From positions 62,001 to 126,000 of the forward strand of contig NZ_JALPVJ010000005.1 in the NCBI RefSeq assembly GCF_023544445.1: a stretch of 64,000 nt of DNA, in the 5' to 3' direction. Both the position numbers and the translations under genes were made by a program. This stretch comes from Actinoplanes sp. M2I2 (GTDB lineage Bacteria > Actinomycetota > Actinomycetes > Mycobacteriales > Micromonosporaceae). The notes beneath the pieces are model-generated. The model did not search any database. It saw nothing but the letters and a program-made list of their open reading frames with translations, and was not told the origin of the DNA. Positions 34,163 through 44,500 of this stretch are shown here, piece after piece (positions within the stretch are counted from its first letter, which is position 1; each line of letters starts with the position of its first letter).

Positions 34163-34549
34163 ATGTCGCTCAGTGGGGCGCACCGGACGGCCTTTCGGCG
34201 GGAGGCGACCCGTGAAGGGCGTGTCTTTCTGATCCGGGACGAGAAGGGGATGCCGGCACCGGCGGGGGACGACGGCCGGCGGACTGTGCCGTTCTGGTCG
34301 AAGCCGACTCGCGCCGGGCGGGTGGTGGATCAGGTGGCGGCCTACCGCGGGTTCGAGGTGGTGGCCGTCGACGTCGACGAGTGGCTCGACGGGTGGCTTC
34401 CGCGGCTCGAGAAGGACGGGATGTTGGTGGGGGTCAATTGGTCCGGGACACGGGCCACGGGCTTCGACCTGACGCCGGGCCAGGTGAGGCAGTGGTTCGC
34501 GGACGAGCGGGCGCTCGAGGAGGGCGAAACTGCAACCGCCCGGACGTAG
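34163..34549 (+). CDS. DUF2750-family protein
   Basis: 128 aa. It matches the DUF2750 layout: N-terminal helix (AHRTAFRREATREGRVFLIRD), VPFWSKPTRAG, VVAVDVDEWLDGWLPRLEKDGMLVGVNW and a final GFDLTPGQVRQWF. Function unknown. An ATG at 34151 is in frame, but 34163 has GGGAG at good spacing. It lies 54 bp before a CheY-like regulator. No toxin partner was found. Confidence 0.82.
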   Translation: MSLSGAHRTAFRREATREGRVFLIRDEKGMPAPAGDDGRRTVPFWSKPTRAGRVVDQVAAYRGFEVVAVDVDEWLDGWLPRLEKDGMLVGVNWSGTRATGFDLTPGQVRQWFADERALEEGETATART

Positions 34550-34603
34550 GTGACGGTGGTGCATGCCCCTATGCTTGCGGCACAGCAACCAAGGGGGCTT
34601 TCC

Positions 34604-35041
34604 GTGCGCGATCTGCAGATCCTCGTCGTGGATGACGACGATGCCGACGCCCTCATGATTTCCGAGGCGTTGGAGAACGCGGCCACGCACACGAACGTCG
34701 AACGGGTGGCTGACGGGCGCGAGGCGCTGGAATATCTGCGGCGCGAGGGAGCCTACGCGGAGGCGAGCCGGCCCGACCTGATCCTGCTCGACCTCAACAT
34801 GCCCCGGATGGACGGGCGGGAGACGCTCGCGGCCATCAAGAATGACGACCGGCTCAAGGCGATCCCCGTGGTGATCCTGACCACCTCCGGCGCCGCGCCG
34901 GACATCGTCTCGAGCTATCAGCACCGGGCGAACGCGTATGTGACCAAGCCGTTCGGGCTCGACGAGTTCGAAGCCACCGTGCGGTTGATCAACCGCTTCT
35001 ACCGCGAGGTCGCCACCCTGCCGGCCGACCGCGAGCCGTAG
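34604..35041 (+). CDS. Single-domain response regulator (Rcp1-like CheY)
   Basis: 145 aa consisting of a receiver domain only: acidic pair VDDDDADA, phosphoacceptor Asp in LILLDLNMPRMDG, Thr/Ser in LTTSGA and Lys in VTKPFG. This subfamily (LNMPRMDG, extra helix loop) usually pairs with bacteriophytochrome-type or other hybrid kinases encoded elsewhere. GTG start at 34604 with SD AAGGGGG 7 nt upstream. There is no output domain, so it acts by protein contact or phosphotransfer. Confidence 0.88.
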   Translation: MRDLQILVVDDDDADALMISEALENAATHTNVERVADGREALEYLRREGAYAEASRPDLILLDLNMPRMDGRETLAAIKNDDRLKAIPVVILTTSGAAPDIVSSYQHRANAYVTKPFGLDEFEATVRLINRFYREVATLPADREP

Positions 35042-35254
35042 ACCGAGCCACCTCAGCGCGAGCCATGAACCGCGAGGGTCGCGTTTCTCCCCAGTGATTT
35101 ACGGTCTGCACCAGGGTGCGCGGCGGCGCGTACGGCCGACGCCGGCGTCCGCCCATCAGGCCGACCACCTGTGGCGAGCTCGTGAGCAGCGGCGCCGTCT
35201 GCGGTTGCGGGGCCGCCAAGCTTAGGTCGCGCCTCGCTGGGGTAACGGAAGGTC

Positions 35255-35602
35255 ATGACCCAGAACGAAGCTCCCGAGGACCTCGGCGCGCCGGTCGCCT
35301 ATCTCGTGCTCAAGGACGGCACACCCGTCTACGACGAGTCGGGCGCGCACGCCGGCCAGGTCGAGCACGTGCTGGCCGACGAGCAGTCGGACGTCTTCCA
35401 CGGGCTGATCATCGAGACGCCGCAGGGACACCGTTTCGCGCCGGCTGACAAGGTCAGCGGCCTGTTCGAGCATGGCGTGATTCTCACCGTGCCGGCCGCG
35501 GACCTGCCGGAGCCGAGTGAGGACCCCTCGGCCCGCGTCGCCGACGAGGGCCTCCAGGACAGGCTCAAGCGGGCGTGGAACTGGCTCGTCCAGCCCCGCT
35601 GA
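35255..35602 (+). CDS. PRC-barrel-like small protein
   Basis: 115 aa, soluble. LGAPVAYLVLKDGTPVYDESGAHAGQVEHVLADEQSDVFHGLIIETPQGHRFAPADKVS has the alternating strands and Gly turn of PRC-barrel domains. A helical tail (LQDRLKRAWNWLVQ) follows. SD GGAAGG before the ATG. It converges on the KAS III gene with 6 bp between. Function unknown. Confidence 0.7.
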   Translation: MTQNEAPEDLGAPVAYLVLKDGTPVYDESGAHAGQVEHVLADEQSDVFHGLIIETPQGHRFAPADKVSGLFEHGVILTVPAADLPEPSEDPSARVADEGLQDRLKRAWNWLVQPR

Positions 35603-35608
35603 CACCGG

Positions 35609-36607
35609 CTAGCGCCGGTTGGTGCCGCCCCAGCGCAGCAGGGACGCGCCGACCGACATGCCGCCGCCGAAGCCGGCCATCAGCACGATGTCGCCGTCCT
35701 TGAGCGCGCCCTTGCGGGCCGCGTCGTCCAGCGTGACCGGGACCGAGGCGCTGCCCACGTTGCCGTAGCGGTCGAGCGTCAGGTGGGTCGTGGCCGAGGA
35801 CAGGCCGGCCTTTTCGACCAGCTCGGCCAGCATCACGCCGTTGGCCTGGTGGGGCACGAAGTGGGTGACGTCCTCGACGTCCACGTCGGCCCGCTTGAGC
35901 AGGGCCTCGAGCGCGGGCGGGACGCCGATGTTGACGAAGTCGCGGACGCCGCGGCCGTTCATCTTGAAGTAGTGGTCGCCGTTGGCCACGGTCTCGGCCG
36001 ACGCGGGCAGGCGGCTGCCGCCCCCGGGCACGTGGATCAGCTCGCTGGCCTCGCCGCGCGAGACGAGCTCCATGTCGAGGAAGCCGTAGCCCTCGGCCAC
36101 CGTGCCCACGACAGCCGCGCCGGCGCCGTCGCCGAAGAGCACGGCCGTGCGGCGGTCGCCGAAGTCGAGGATGCGCGAGTAGATGTCGGACGCGATGACC
36201 AGGATCTTGGCGTTCGGGTTCATCGCGACGAGGCTGTTGGCCAGGGCGACGCCGAAGACGAAGCCGGCGCAGACGACGTTGATGTCGAAGCACGCGGCCC
36301 GGTTCGCGCCGATCTTGTCCTGCACGAGGGTCGACGTCGGTGGTTGCGGAGAGTCACCGGTCGAGGTCGAGACGATGAGGTAGTCGATGTCGACGGCCTC
36401 GAGACCGGCATTGACGAGGGCCTCTCGCGCGGCCTCGGCGGCCAGGTCTGAAGCGGCCTCGTGCGGCGCCGCGAAACGGCGTGCCTGGATCATCGTCTTG
36501 CGGCTGACCCACTCGGGGTCGGCATCCGGCACGAGACGCACCAGATCCGCGTTGGTGACCACCTCGGCCGGCAGATATGAGCCGGTACCCAGGATGCCCA
36601 CGCCCAT
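35609..36607 (-). CDS. Beta-ketoacyl-ACP synthase III (FabH-like)
   Basis: 332 aa. Thiolase-fold condensing enzyme with the catalytic triad Cys113 (NVVCAGF), His253 (HFVPHQAN) and Asn283 (YGNVGSAS), plus GDGAGAAVVG. Such enzymes join an acyl-CoA starter to malonyl-ACP. No acpP, fabD or fabF is adjacent, so this is likely an accessory KAS III for a specialised acyl chain and not the housekeeping FabH (inference). ATG 36607 has SD GGTGGGG; earlier in-frame codons lack one. Confidence 0.88.
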   Translation of the reverse strand: MGVGILGTGSYLPAEVVTNADLVRLVPDADPEWVSRKTMIQARRFAAPHEAASDLAAEAAREALVNAGLEAVDIDYLIVSTSTGDSPQPPTSTLVQDKIGANRAACFDINVVCAGFVFGVALANSLVAMNPNAKILVIASDIYSRILDFGDRRTAVLFGDGAGAAVVGTVAEGYGFLDMELVSRGEASELIHVPGGGSRLPASAETVANGDHYFKMNGRGVRDFVNIGVPPALEALLKRADVDVEDVTHFVPHQANGVMLAELVEKAGLSSATTHLTLDRYGNVGSASVPVTLDDAARKGALKDGDIVLMAGFGGGMSVGASLLRWGGTNRR

Positions 36608-36958
36608 GTTGACCCCACCTCTGATCGAACTCGCCACTCCCTGAGGAAAGAGGCTATCGGCTTTAGGCTATGACAGGCAGACAAGATCGTACGACCGGGC
36701 GGACCCTGGCGATCAACCGATCGGCCCAGCCACGAAGCTCCCGGAAACGGGTGGGTAACAAGTGGAGACCAAATGCACCGCGGTCGTTCGCTGTGTCGAG
36801 GGCCCACATACGCAGCGTTACCGGACCTGGAGATTTTCGGCCCGGAACAGCGGTTTCGGTGTCTTCAGATAGTGAACGTGTGTCTCGAGCACGGTGACGT
36901 CTTTCGACACAGAAGAGGGCCGGCCCCTGACGGGCCGACCCTCGGTGTTATTCACATC
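36608..36958. other. Upstream region of KAS III gene
   Basis: About 350 bp with the KAS III promoter side and, at its right edge, the MHYT-gene terminator. No supported open frame. An AT-rich TCATAGCCTAAAGCC segment near 36660 could hold the promoter. Confidence 0.4.
36915..36943 (-). terminator. Terminator of the MHYT gene
   Basis: GAGGGCCGGCCC and GGGCCGACCCTC pair with one mismatch around CTGAC, 16 bp past the stop of the minus-strand gene. Confidence 0.65.
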
Positions 36959-37822
36959 TCAGCGGGAGGAGCGATCCCGGTAGGTCCACGCGCCCGAGGC
37001 CAGACTGCCCGGCGTCGGCGGGGCGGCCTGCTGCGGGATCCGGGCCGCCGCCTCCTCACGGCGCTGCGCCAGGTAGGCCGCGGCCGCCCGGTCCTCCTCG
37101 GTGGGCGCGGACATCAGCGCATACGCGAGCCCGATGATGCCGAACACGACCGCCACCCCGATCGGGACCAGCATGCCGCTCGCGGTCGCGCCCGGAAGCT
37201 GGGCGTTCGACGAGTCCGTGTCGACCGACATGGCGGTCATGCCGGTGAAGTGCATGCCGTTCACCGCCACGCCCATCACGAGAGCCGCGGCGAAGACGAC
37301 GAGCGGGCGGCGGACCGTGACGGCCAGCCAGAGCGCGACCGCCGCCGCGACCACTGCGATGCCGACGGACAGACCGACCCGGGTCATCCCGTACATGACG
37401 TCGCCGTGCAGTTTCATGGCAGCCATGCCCGTGTAGTGCATCGCCGCGACGCCCAGACCGGCGACGACCCCGCCGGTCACGATGCGCAGGTTCTGCGCGC
37501 CCTTGCCGAGCAGCGCGATCGCCAGGCCGATGCCGACCGCGACCACGGCGATGATGGCGCTGGCCGCGGTGAGGCCGACGTCGTAGCGGATCGGGGTGCC
37601 GACGACGCTGAAGCCGATCATCGCGACGAAGTGCATGCTCCAGATCGCGGTCCCACCGATCGACACCGAGGCCAGCGTGAGCCACCAGAGACGCTCCCCG
37701 CGCCCGACGGCACTCCGGAACCGGATGGCGCACGTGAGCCCCAGCATGGATCCCAGCACCGACAACAGGTAGCTGATGGTGGGCGTGATCCACCCATGGT
37801 CGAAGTGATGGATCTGCGCCAT
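36959..37822 (-). CDS. MHYT-domain integral membrane sensor
   Basis: 287 aa with seven membrane helices and three MHYT-type motifs: SMHFVAM, AMHYTGM and GMHFTGM. The Met/His pairs are thought to bind copper and sense O2, NO or CO. MHYT modules often precede GGDEF/EAL domains, but here the protein ends with a short Ala/Glu-rich cytoplasmic tail and no output domain. ATG 37822 has SD AGAGGGGG. Confidence 0.9.
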   Translation of the reverse strand: MAQIHHFDHGWITPTISYLLSVLGSMLGLTCAIRFRSAVGRGERLWWLTLASVSIGGTAIWSMHFVAMIGFSVVGTPIRYDVGLTAASAIIAVVAVGIGLAIALLGKGAQNLRIVTGGVVAGLGVAAMHYTGMAAMKLHGDVMYGMTRVGLSVGIAVVAAAVALWLAVTVRRPLVVFAAALVMGVAVNGMHFTGMTAMSVDTDSSNAQLPGATASGMLVPIGVAVVFGIIGLAYALMSAPTEEDRAAAAYLAQRREEAAARIPQQAAPPTPGSLASGAWTYRDRSSR

Positions 37823-37993
37823 CGCGGTCCCCCTCTGACTATCCCGCTCCGGTAAGGCATCCTGCATTGCCGGACGAGATCGCGTCAGGGAACGTGACCA
37901 ACCTGTGTCACGAACCGGCTGCAGCCGGTCAAACACCGCGCGTCGGCCGTACGGCTTGCCGCCCGATTAGATCCCTGAACTGGGACTCCGTGA

Positions 37994-38416
37994 TCATCCG
38001 ACGGTCTGCAGACCACTGTCCGAACAGACACTGGCCATGTCCGAGGCGGCAGCCCCGACGGCCGCGACAGCATCGGGCTCGCTCTCCGCGCCGGCCGCCG
38101 TGACCGCGGACGCGTGCGCCGTGGCCAGGCGATCGGCCGCGTCGGCGACCGGGGCGTCCGCGGTCGCGGCGGCCCGGACGATGCCGTCGACGACTCCGGC
38201 GTTCATCAGGGAGGACTCGGCTATCGCCCGGGCCAGGGCGGCGCAGGCCAGGGTGCCGGGCGGGTCGTCCACCGGCGGTTCGGACGACGGCGCCGCACTA
38301 CTGGGCGACGCCGCACTGCCGGGTGGCGCCGGCTCGGGTCGCGCGGGCGGCTCAGAACTGCCGCCACACCCGGCCACCAGCAGAAACGCGACGGTCAACG
38401 GTACGAATCGCAACAC
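37994..38416 (-). CDS. Small lipoprotein of unknown function
   Basis: 140 aa. Signal peptide with lipobox LVAGC (lipid-modified Cys17), a Pro/Ser/Ala-rich linker, then an Ala-rich helical domain with two further Cys (LACAAL, SVCSDSG) that could form a disulphide. It lies just downstream of an L,D-transpeptidase gene on the same strand but beyond that gene's terminator. Confidence 0.7.
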   Translation of the reverse strand: MLRFVPLTVAFLLVAGCGGSSEPPARPEPAPPGSAASPSSAAPSSEPPVDDPPGTLACAALARAIAESSLMNAGVVDGIVRAAATADAPVADAADRLATAHASAVTAAGAESEPDAVAAVGAAASDMASVCSDSGLQTVG

Positions 38417-38452
38417 TTGGCCAGGCTAGGCGGGCTTCACCCCGTACGGCAG

Positions 38453-38483
38453 CAAAAGGCCCGGTCGGTGACCGACCGGGCCT
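38453..38483 (-). terminator. Terminator of the first L,D-transpeptidase gene
   Basis: AGGCCCGGTCGG-TGA-CCGACCGGGCCT, a 12-bp perfect stem followed on the minus strand by TTTT. A classical intrinsic terminator. Confidence 0.88.
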
Positions 38484-38506
38484 CGCTCACTCAGGTGTGG
38501 GACCGC

Positions 38507-39727
38507 TCAGAGGTAGGAGCCCTTCTTGTACTCGGCCCAGCTCATGTTCCAGTCGGTCCAGCCGTTGCCGTTCTTCAGCTTCTCCTCGGTGCCGGTGACC
38601 GTGATCGGGTCACCCATGAGGGTGCGGTCGAACAGCCAGGCGCCCATCTTCTCCGAGACGTTGACGCAGCCGTGCGAGACGTTGGTGCGGCCCTGCTTGC
38701 CCTCGGACCACGGCGCGGCGTGGATGAACTGGCCGCTCCACGTGATGCGCTGGGCGAAGTCGATCGGCGTCTTGTAGCCCTCGCCCTCGGGCAGCTCGTC
38801 GGTCGTGTCGAAGATCGTGTGCTTCTTCTTCTCGATGACGACCATCGTGCCGCTCGACGACGGGGTGCTCTTCTTGCCCAGGCTGACCGGGATGGTCTTG
38901 ATGACCTTGCCGTTCTGCTTGACGATCATCTGCTTGGTCTTGTTCGACACCGTCATGACGAACGAGCGGGCGATCTTCAGGTCGACGGTGAGGTCGGAGC
39001 GGCCGTAGTAGCCGTTGCCCATCGGCACGCCGGCCAGCGCGACCTTGTAGAAGACCTTCGAGTTGGGCTTCCAATAGGTCTTGGTCCGGTAATGCACCTC
39101 GGTGGGGCTGGTCCAGTGCCAGGTGCCCTCCTGGGCCGGGGTGGCGGTGACCTTCATGCGGCGCTCGACGTCGTCGCGGTAACTCTCGGGGACCGAGCGG
39201 CCGAACCGGACGATCAGCGGCATGCCGACGCCGACCTGGTCGCCGTCACCCAGGAAGCTCGAGACGCGGATCAGCTTGGCCGGCTTGGCCATCGTGGTGA
39301 AGCTGCTGGTCGCGGTGTTGGTCTTGCCGTCGGCCTCGGGGCCGGTCACGGTGACCGTGATCTTCGACCCCCAGGGCAGGGCCTTGGCCGGGGTGAAGGT
39401 GCCGGCGTCCTTGTCGACGGTGCCCTCGATCTCCTTGCCGTCGGAGCCGGTCACCTTGACGGTGGTGTCCTGCGGGTCCTCGCTGGTGAACTTGATCGGC
39501 GCGATCGCCTGGACGTTCTTGGCGTCGGCGGCCGGCGAGCTCACGGCGACGGTGCTCGGCAGCGCCTCGGGCGTGGTCGCCTCGCCGTTCGGCGAGGCGC
39601 TGCTGCCCGGCTTGCCGCCGCCCTCCCAGGAGGACGACTTCTTGTCGCCGTCACCACAACCCGAGGCGAGCAGCACGCTCGCCGCGACCAGCGCAACCGC
39701 GGCCTTTCTGAATCCCCAGGTCTTCAT
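38507..39727 (-). CDS. L,D-transpeptidase lipoprotein (first copy)
   Basis: 406 aa. Lipobox LLASGC near residue 24, a Ser/Pro-rich linker, two Ig-like domains (about 55-245) and a YkuD catalytic domain with HAAPWS...NVSHGCVNV, the His and Cys of the active site. It matches actinobacterial LdtMt2-type enzymes that make 3-3 cross-links in peptidoglycan on the outer membrane face. The C-terminal cap WTDWNMSWAEYKKGSYL is typical. A close paralogue lies directly upstream. Confidence 0.93.
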   Translation of the reverse strand: MKTWGFRKAAVALVAASVLLASGCGDGDKKSSSWEGGGKPGSSASPNGEATTPEALPSTVAVSSPAADAKNVQAIAPIKFTSEDPQDTTVKVTGSDGKEIEGTVDKDAGTFTPAKALPWGSKITVTVTGPEADGKTNTATSSFTTMAKPAKLIRVSSFLGDGDQVGVGMPLIVRFGRSVPESYRDDVERRMKVTATPAQEGTWHWTSPTEVHYRTKTYWKPNSKVFYKVALAGVPMGNGYYGRSDLTVDLKIARSFVMTVSNKTKQMIVKQNGKVIKTIPVSLGKKSTPSSSGTMVVIEKKKHTIFDTTDELPEGEGYKTPIDFAQRITWSGQFIHAAPWSEGKQGRTNVSHGCVNVSEKMGAWLFDRTLMGDPITVTGTEEKLKNGNGWTDWNMSWAEYKKGSYL

Positions 39728-39860
39728 GGTCCCCTCACGGCGTCGTTGGTGCTGGCGCCCAATACTGCCTTTATCTTCCCCGGGCACCAATCCCGGAATC
39801 GTGCCGCTCGGATAATCCGACCGACCATTTAGTCCGATTTGGAACCATTGGTCACATTGG

Positions 39861-41093
39861 TCACTGGAGTGCGGCGGGCACCGGCAACGCGCTGCCCTTG
39901 ACGAACTCCGACCACGGCTTGTCCCACGGCGTCCACCCGTTGCCGTACGAGAGCTTGTCCTCAGTGCCCTTCACGGTGACCGGGTCGCCGATCAGGGTGC
40001 GGTCGAACAGCCAGCGGGCATTTCCGGGAGCGACATTCACACAACCGTGGGACACGTTGCGCCGGCCCTGATCGCCGACCGACCACGGCGCGGAGTGGAT
40101 GTACTGCCCGCTCCAGGTCAGCCGCTGGGCGAACTGGATCTCGGTGCGGTAGCCCTCCTCGGGCCCGAGCTCGGCTGTGGTGTCGAACACCGTGTCGGCC
40201 TTCTTCTCCATCACGACCATGGTGCCGCTCGAGGACGGGGTGCTCTTCTTCCCCAGGCTCACCGGCATCGTCTTGATCGCCTTGCCGTCCTGCACCACGG
40301 TCATCTTCTTGCTCTTGTTGTCGACCTTCATCTCGAACTTGCGGCCGATCTTCGCCGTGGCCGAGCGGTCCCGGTCGCCGTACCGTCCACTGCCGGTCGG
40401 CAGGCCGCCCAGGGCGATGCGGACCTTGAGCGTGGTGCCGGACTGCCAGAACTCGGGGCCGCGGTAGTAGGCCTGGGTGCCGGTCGGCGTCCACGACCAG
40501 ACACCCGGCTGGGCCGGCGTCGTGGAGACGAACATGCGGCGCTGCACGGCGGCGCGGTCGGCCTTCTTGATGCCCGGGCTGAACTCGACGACGACCGGCA
40601 TGGCCACCCCGTACGTGTGGTCGTCGAACAGGTAGAGGCCGGTGCCCGTCTTGCGGGCCGGCTTGCCCATCGTGGTGAAGCTGGTGCCGGCGCTCTTGGT
40701 GCTGCCGTCCTCGGCGGTGGCGACGACGCTGGCGGCGTACTTCTGCTTGGTCTTGAGGGGCGAGCTGGGCACCCAGGCCGAGCCGTCCTCGCGCAGCGTG
40801 CCCGCGACCGGTTTGCCCGCGGAGTCCTTCAACGTGACAGTCGTCACCTTGGCGCCGGCGACCTTGAAACCGATCTCGGCGCTGACCGGCACCTCGGCCT
40901 TGCCCGTCGCCGGGGTCACGGCCAGGCTGATCGGCACGGTGGCCGACTCGGTGCGCGGCGAATCGGCGCTCGCGCTGGCGGACGGCGTGCCGACCCAGGC
41001 CGGGCTGCCGCTCTTGTCGTCCTTGCCGCACGCCGCGAGCGCGACCGGCGTGATCACCGCCATCGCCATGACTGCCACGAGCGTGCGCCGCAT
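39861..41093 (-). CDS. L,D-transpeptidase lipoprotein (second copy)
   Basis: 410 aa and a paralogue of its downstream neighbour, with the same order: lipobox LAAC (about residue 22), two Ig-like domains (SFTTMGKPARKTG, YLFDDHTYGVAMPVVVEF) and a YkuD domain (HSAPWSVGDQGRRNVSHGCVNV). The 133-bp gap to the other copy has no strong terminator, so cotranscription is possible. Tandem copies suggest gene duplication with divergence of the N-terminal half. ATG 41093 starts the signal peptide MRRTLVAVMAMAV. Confidence 0.93.
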   Translation of the reverse strand: MRRTLVAVMAMAVITPVALAACGKDDKSGSPAWVGTPSASASADSPRTESATVPISLAVTPATGKAEVPVSAEIGFKVAGAKVTTVTLKDSAGKPVAGTLREDGSAWVPSSPLKTKQKYAASVVATAEDGSTKSAGTSFTTMGKPARKTGTGLYLFDDHTYGVAMPVVVEFSPGIKKADRAAVQRRMFVSTTPAQPGVWSWTPTGTQAYYRGPEFWQSGTTLKVRIALGGLPTGSGRYGDRDRSATAKIGRKFEMKVDNKSKKMTVVQDGKAIKTMPVSLGKKSTPSSSGTMVVMEKKADTVFDTTAELGPEEGYRTEIQFAQRLTWSGQYIHSAPWSVGDQGRRNVSHGCVNVAPGNARWLFDRTLIGDPVTVKGTEDKLSYGNGWTPWDKPWSEFVKGSALPVPAALQ

Positions 41094-41305
41094 GCTGACC
41101 GTCCGTCCGTCCCGTTGTGGAGTTGCGGGGACATCCTGCCTCATGGATGCAAGAGATCGAGTCCTCCGCAGGGCTGAACCCGGGTCGTGCTCCCGTCCGG
41201 GACCCGGGGCGGCCGGCCCACCCACCCGGCCGGGGATCGCGTGGTGGGGGCCCGATTTCGGGGATCTCCGAAGTGCGTGCTAACGTTTTCTCCGTTGCCG
41301 AACGA

Positions 41306-41378
41306 GCGCCGCTAGCTCAACTGGCAGAGCAGCGGACTCTTAATCCGCGGGTTGTAGGTTCAAGTCCTACGCGGCGCA
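41306..41378 (+). tRNA. tRNA-Lys (anticodon CTT)
   Basis: Full cloverleaf of 73 nt: acceptor GCGCCGC/GCGGCGC, D-arm with AGCTCAACTGGCAGAGC, anticodon stem GCGGA/TCCGC with loop CTCTTAA (anticodon CTT at 41339-41341), and T-arm GTAGGTTCAAGTCCTAC. CCA is not encoded. A terminator follows 12 bp downstream. Confidence 0.97.
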
Positions 41379-41389
41379 CCGTTGATCTA

Positions 41390-41428
41390 GGCCCTGACCA
41401 GGCGTTCACTTCTGGTCAGGGCCTTTTT
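41390..41428 (+). terminator. Intrinsic terminator of tRNA-Lys
   Basis: GGCCCTGACCA and TGGTCAGGGCC, 11-bp perfect stem with a 12-nt loop, followed by TTTTT. Confidence 0.93.
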
Positions 41429-41573
41429 CGTGTAGTGGACGTTTCTGGCCTGCTGCGGGGAGCCGCGTCATCCCGGCGGCCTCCTTCGCTACGCCGTCCC
41501 CAGCGGGACCGGCCCCCTCATGAGGACGGGTGTAACGTCCGAACGAGTCACTCCCCATCCATCGGAGTCCGGG

Positions 41574-44500
41574 ATGTCCGCGAGCCTGCTGACCACCATG
41601 GCCGAGCGCCTCGACGCCGCTCCCGGGGCGCCCCTCTACACGTTTCTCGATCGCCACGGGAAAGAGATCGACGCGGCCGACCGCCAGGAGATCGTGCGGC
41701 GGGCGGCCGGCACCGCCGACTTCCTGCAGGCGGCCGGGGTCGCGCCCGGCGACCGCGTGCTGCTCATCTTCCCGCCCGACGGTCTGGAGTTCGTCGCGAG
41801 CTTCTTCGGGTGCATGCTCCTCGGCGCGATCGCGGTCCCGGTGGCCAGCCCCGACCCGCGGCATCTCGATCGGGAACTGCCCAAGCTCCGGCACATCGCC
41901 GAGGACAGCGGCGCACGCGTCGCCCTCACCCATGCGAAGTACCGCGCGCTCACCACGCTGGCGTCGGTACGCGACGGCGTGGCGGGCCGCTGGCGCGGCC
42001 GCGAGACGTCGGCCTGGCCCGAACTCGACTGGCTGCTGTCCAATCGCGTCAGACGCGCCGATCCGGAGGCGGCCGCGGCCCGGCTGGCCCGTGCGGCCGC
42101 CCGGTTCGGCCCGGACGACGTCGTGTACCTGCAGTACACCTCCGGCTCGACGTCGGAGCCCAGGGGCGTCGTCGTGCGGCACCGGAATCTGACGCACAAT
42201 CTCGAGCTGATCGCGCGCAACACCCGGGTCGACAGCGAGTCGGTGCTCGTCGGCTGGGTGCCGTTGTTCCACGACATGGGGCTGGCCGGCGGAATCCTCA
42301 ACGCGATGTACACCGGGGCGCGCTGCATCGCCTTCTCCTCGACGACCTTCCTGGACTCCCCGCGTCTCTGGCTCGAAGCGATCGATCGCTACCGCGGCAC
42401 GCACATCGCCGGGCCGAACTTCGGCTACGACTACGTCTTGCGCGGTCTGCGCGACGGCGACTCGTTCGACCTCTCGTCGGTCCGCTCCACCCTGCAGGGC
42501 GGTGAGCCGATGCTGGTCGCCACGATGGACCGCTTCGAAGCCGCCCTCGGCCCGATGGGCTTCGATCCGGCGTCGTTCGGCAACGTCTACGGCATGGCCG
42601 AGGCCGTGCTGTTCGTCTGCGGCCGGGTCGGCCGGAAGCCGACGCTGCTCCACGGGGATCGGGCCCTGCTGGATCGCGACGGCGTGATCGTCGCTCCGGC
42701 CCCGGGCGCACCCGCGGTGACGCTCGTGGGCAGCGGCGTGCCTGACGCGGAGTGGGGGGTTTCGGTGATCGCCGTCGACCCCGTGACCCGGCGGCCGCGG
42801 CCGCCCTACGCCGTCGGTGAGCTGTGGGTTTCCAGCCCCAGCGTGTCGAGCGGTTACTGGGGACGGACCGAGGAGGAGAACGCGGCCGTCTTCGCCGCGC
42901 GCCCGGCGACCGGGAACGGCCCGGACGACGGGCGGCTTTTCCTGCGTACCGGTGATCTCGGGGTGATCGGCGACGACGGCGAGGTGTTCATCTGCGGCCG
43001 CCTCAAGGACATCATCATCGTCGGGGGCCGCAACATTCATCCGCAGGATCTGGAAGCGACGGTAGTGGCGGCCGACCCGATTCTGCGTCCGGGCAACGCG
43101 GTCGCCTTCGGGGTGCGGGTCGACGGCGTCGAGCGGGTCGTGGTGGCGGCCGAGCTGCGCAGGAAGGTCATGCGGAACAGCAAGCCGATCCCGCTGGACC
43201 GCGCGGCCTCGGCGATCCGGGCCGCGGTGACCTCGCACTGCGGGGTGCAGTGTCACGAGGTCCTGCTGATGAGACCGGACAGCATTCCGAAGACGACCAG
43301 CGGAAAGCTGCGGCGCACACAGAGCAAGCGCCAGTGGACAGCCGGCTCGCTGCGGTCGTCGGCGATCTCGGGACAACGCAGGCCGGCGTGGAAGACGTTG
43401 CCCCGGGCGGGCCCGGACGGCGAGCCGGAGTACGTGCTCCGGCTGCTGCAGACCGAAGTCGCGGAGGTGCTGCAACTGACCGACCCCAATGACGTGTCGG
43501 TGGATCGGCCACTCCCCGACGTCGGCCTCGACTCGCTCGGGTTGATCGATCTGGCCCGGCGCGTCGAGGACCGGACCGGAGCGCGCATCCCGCCGGCGAC
43601 CTCCGGCCCCGACTCGACCCTGCGGGCGATGGCAATCTCCCTGGTACGGCACTTCGAGCCGGCGCCCACCGAGCCGGGCGAGGCTCCGGACACCGGTGAC
43701 GTCCCGTTCAGCGCCGCGCAGCGGCACGCCCTGGAGCTGGGGCAATGGGACGGGTGTACCCGTACGGTCATGCTCGACGTCCATCGGCGGCTCACCCCGG
43801 ACCGCCTCGGTCGAGCCGCGTCCGCGCTGGTTGCCCGGCACGAGGCGCTGCGCCTGCGGTTCCGTCGGGACGACGGCCGATTCGCGCAGCGCTACGGCGA
43901 CATCGAGGGCAGTTTCGCCGTCGAGTCGGTCACGCTGGACCGGCCCGAGGCGCTTTCGCCGCTCCTCAGCGAGCAGCATCGCCTCGTCAGCGTCGAGCAC
44001 GGCCCGCTGCTGCGTCTCCTTCTGATCGAGACCGGCTCCCGGCAACGCCTGTTCATCGCGATCAACCACCTGGTCGTGGACAGGGTCACGCTGCGCATCC
44101 TGCTGGACGACCTGGATCAGCTCTGCCGGCTGGACGAACAGGGCGAGGCCCTGCGGCTGCCCTCGACATCGGCGCGCTTCGAGGTGTTCTCCGGCTGGAT
44201 GAACGACTTCGCCCGCCGGGGCGCGAAGGCGGATCTGGAGTTCTGGCGTACTCAGCTGGCCGTGCCACCACCGGCCACCTACGACCCGCTGACGCATCCC
44301 GGCGTGCGGACGGACGACCTGGCCACCGCCCGCCACAGCCTGCCGCCCGAGGAGACGCGCGCGCTCCGCGACGTACGGATGACCGGGCCGGACGCAGGCC
44401 GCGCACCGCTCGCCACCACCCTGCTCACGGCGCTGGTGCGGACCGCTCAGCGCCAGTGGAGCTGCGGGCGTCTCGTGGTCGAGCTCTCCGGCTCGGGCAG

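Noticed and set aside
41306..41600. Integrative element at tRNA-Lys
   Set aside because: tRNA is intact with its own terminator, and no integrase, excisionase or repeated 3' tRNA segment is visible in the window.
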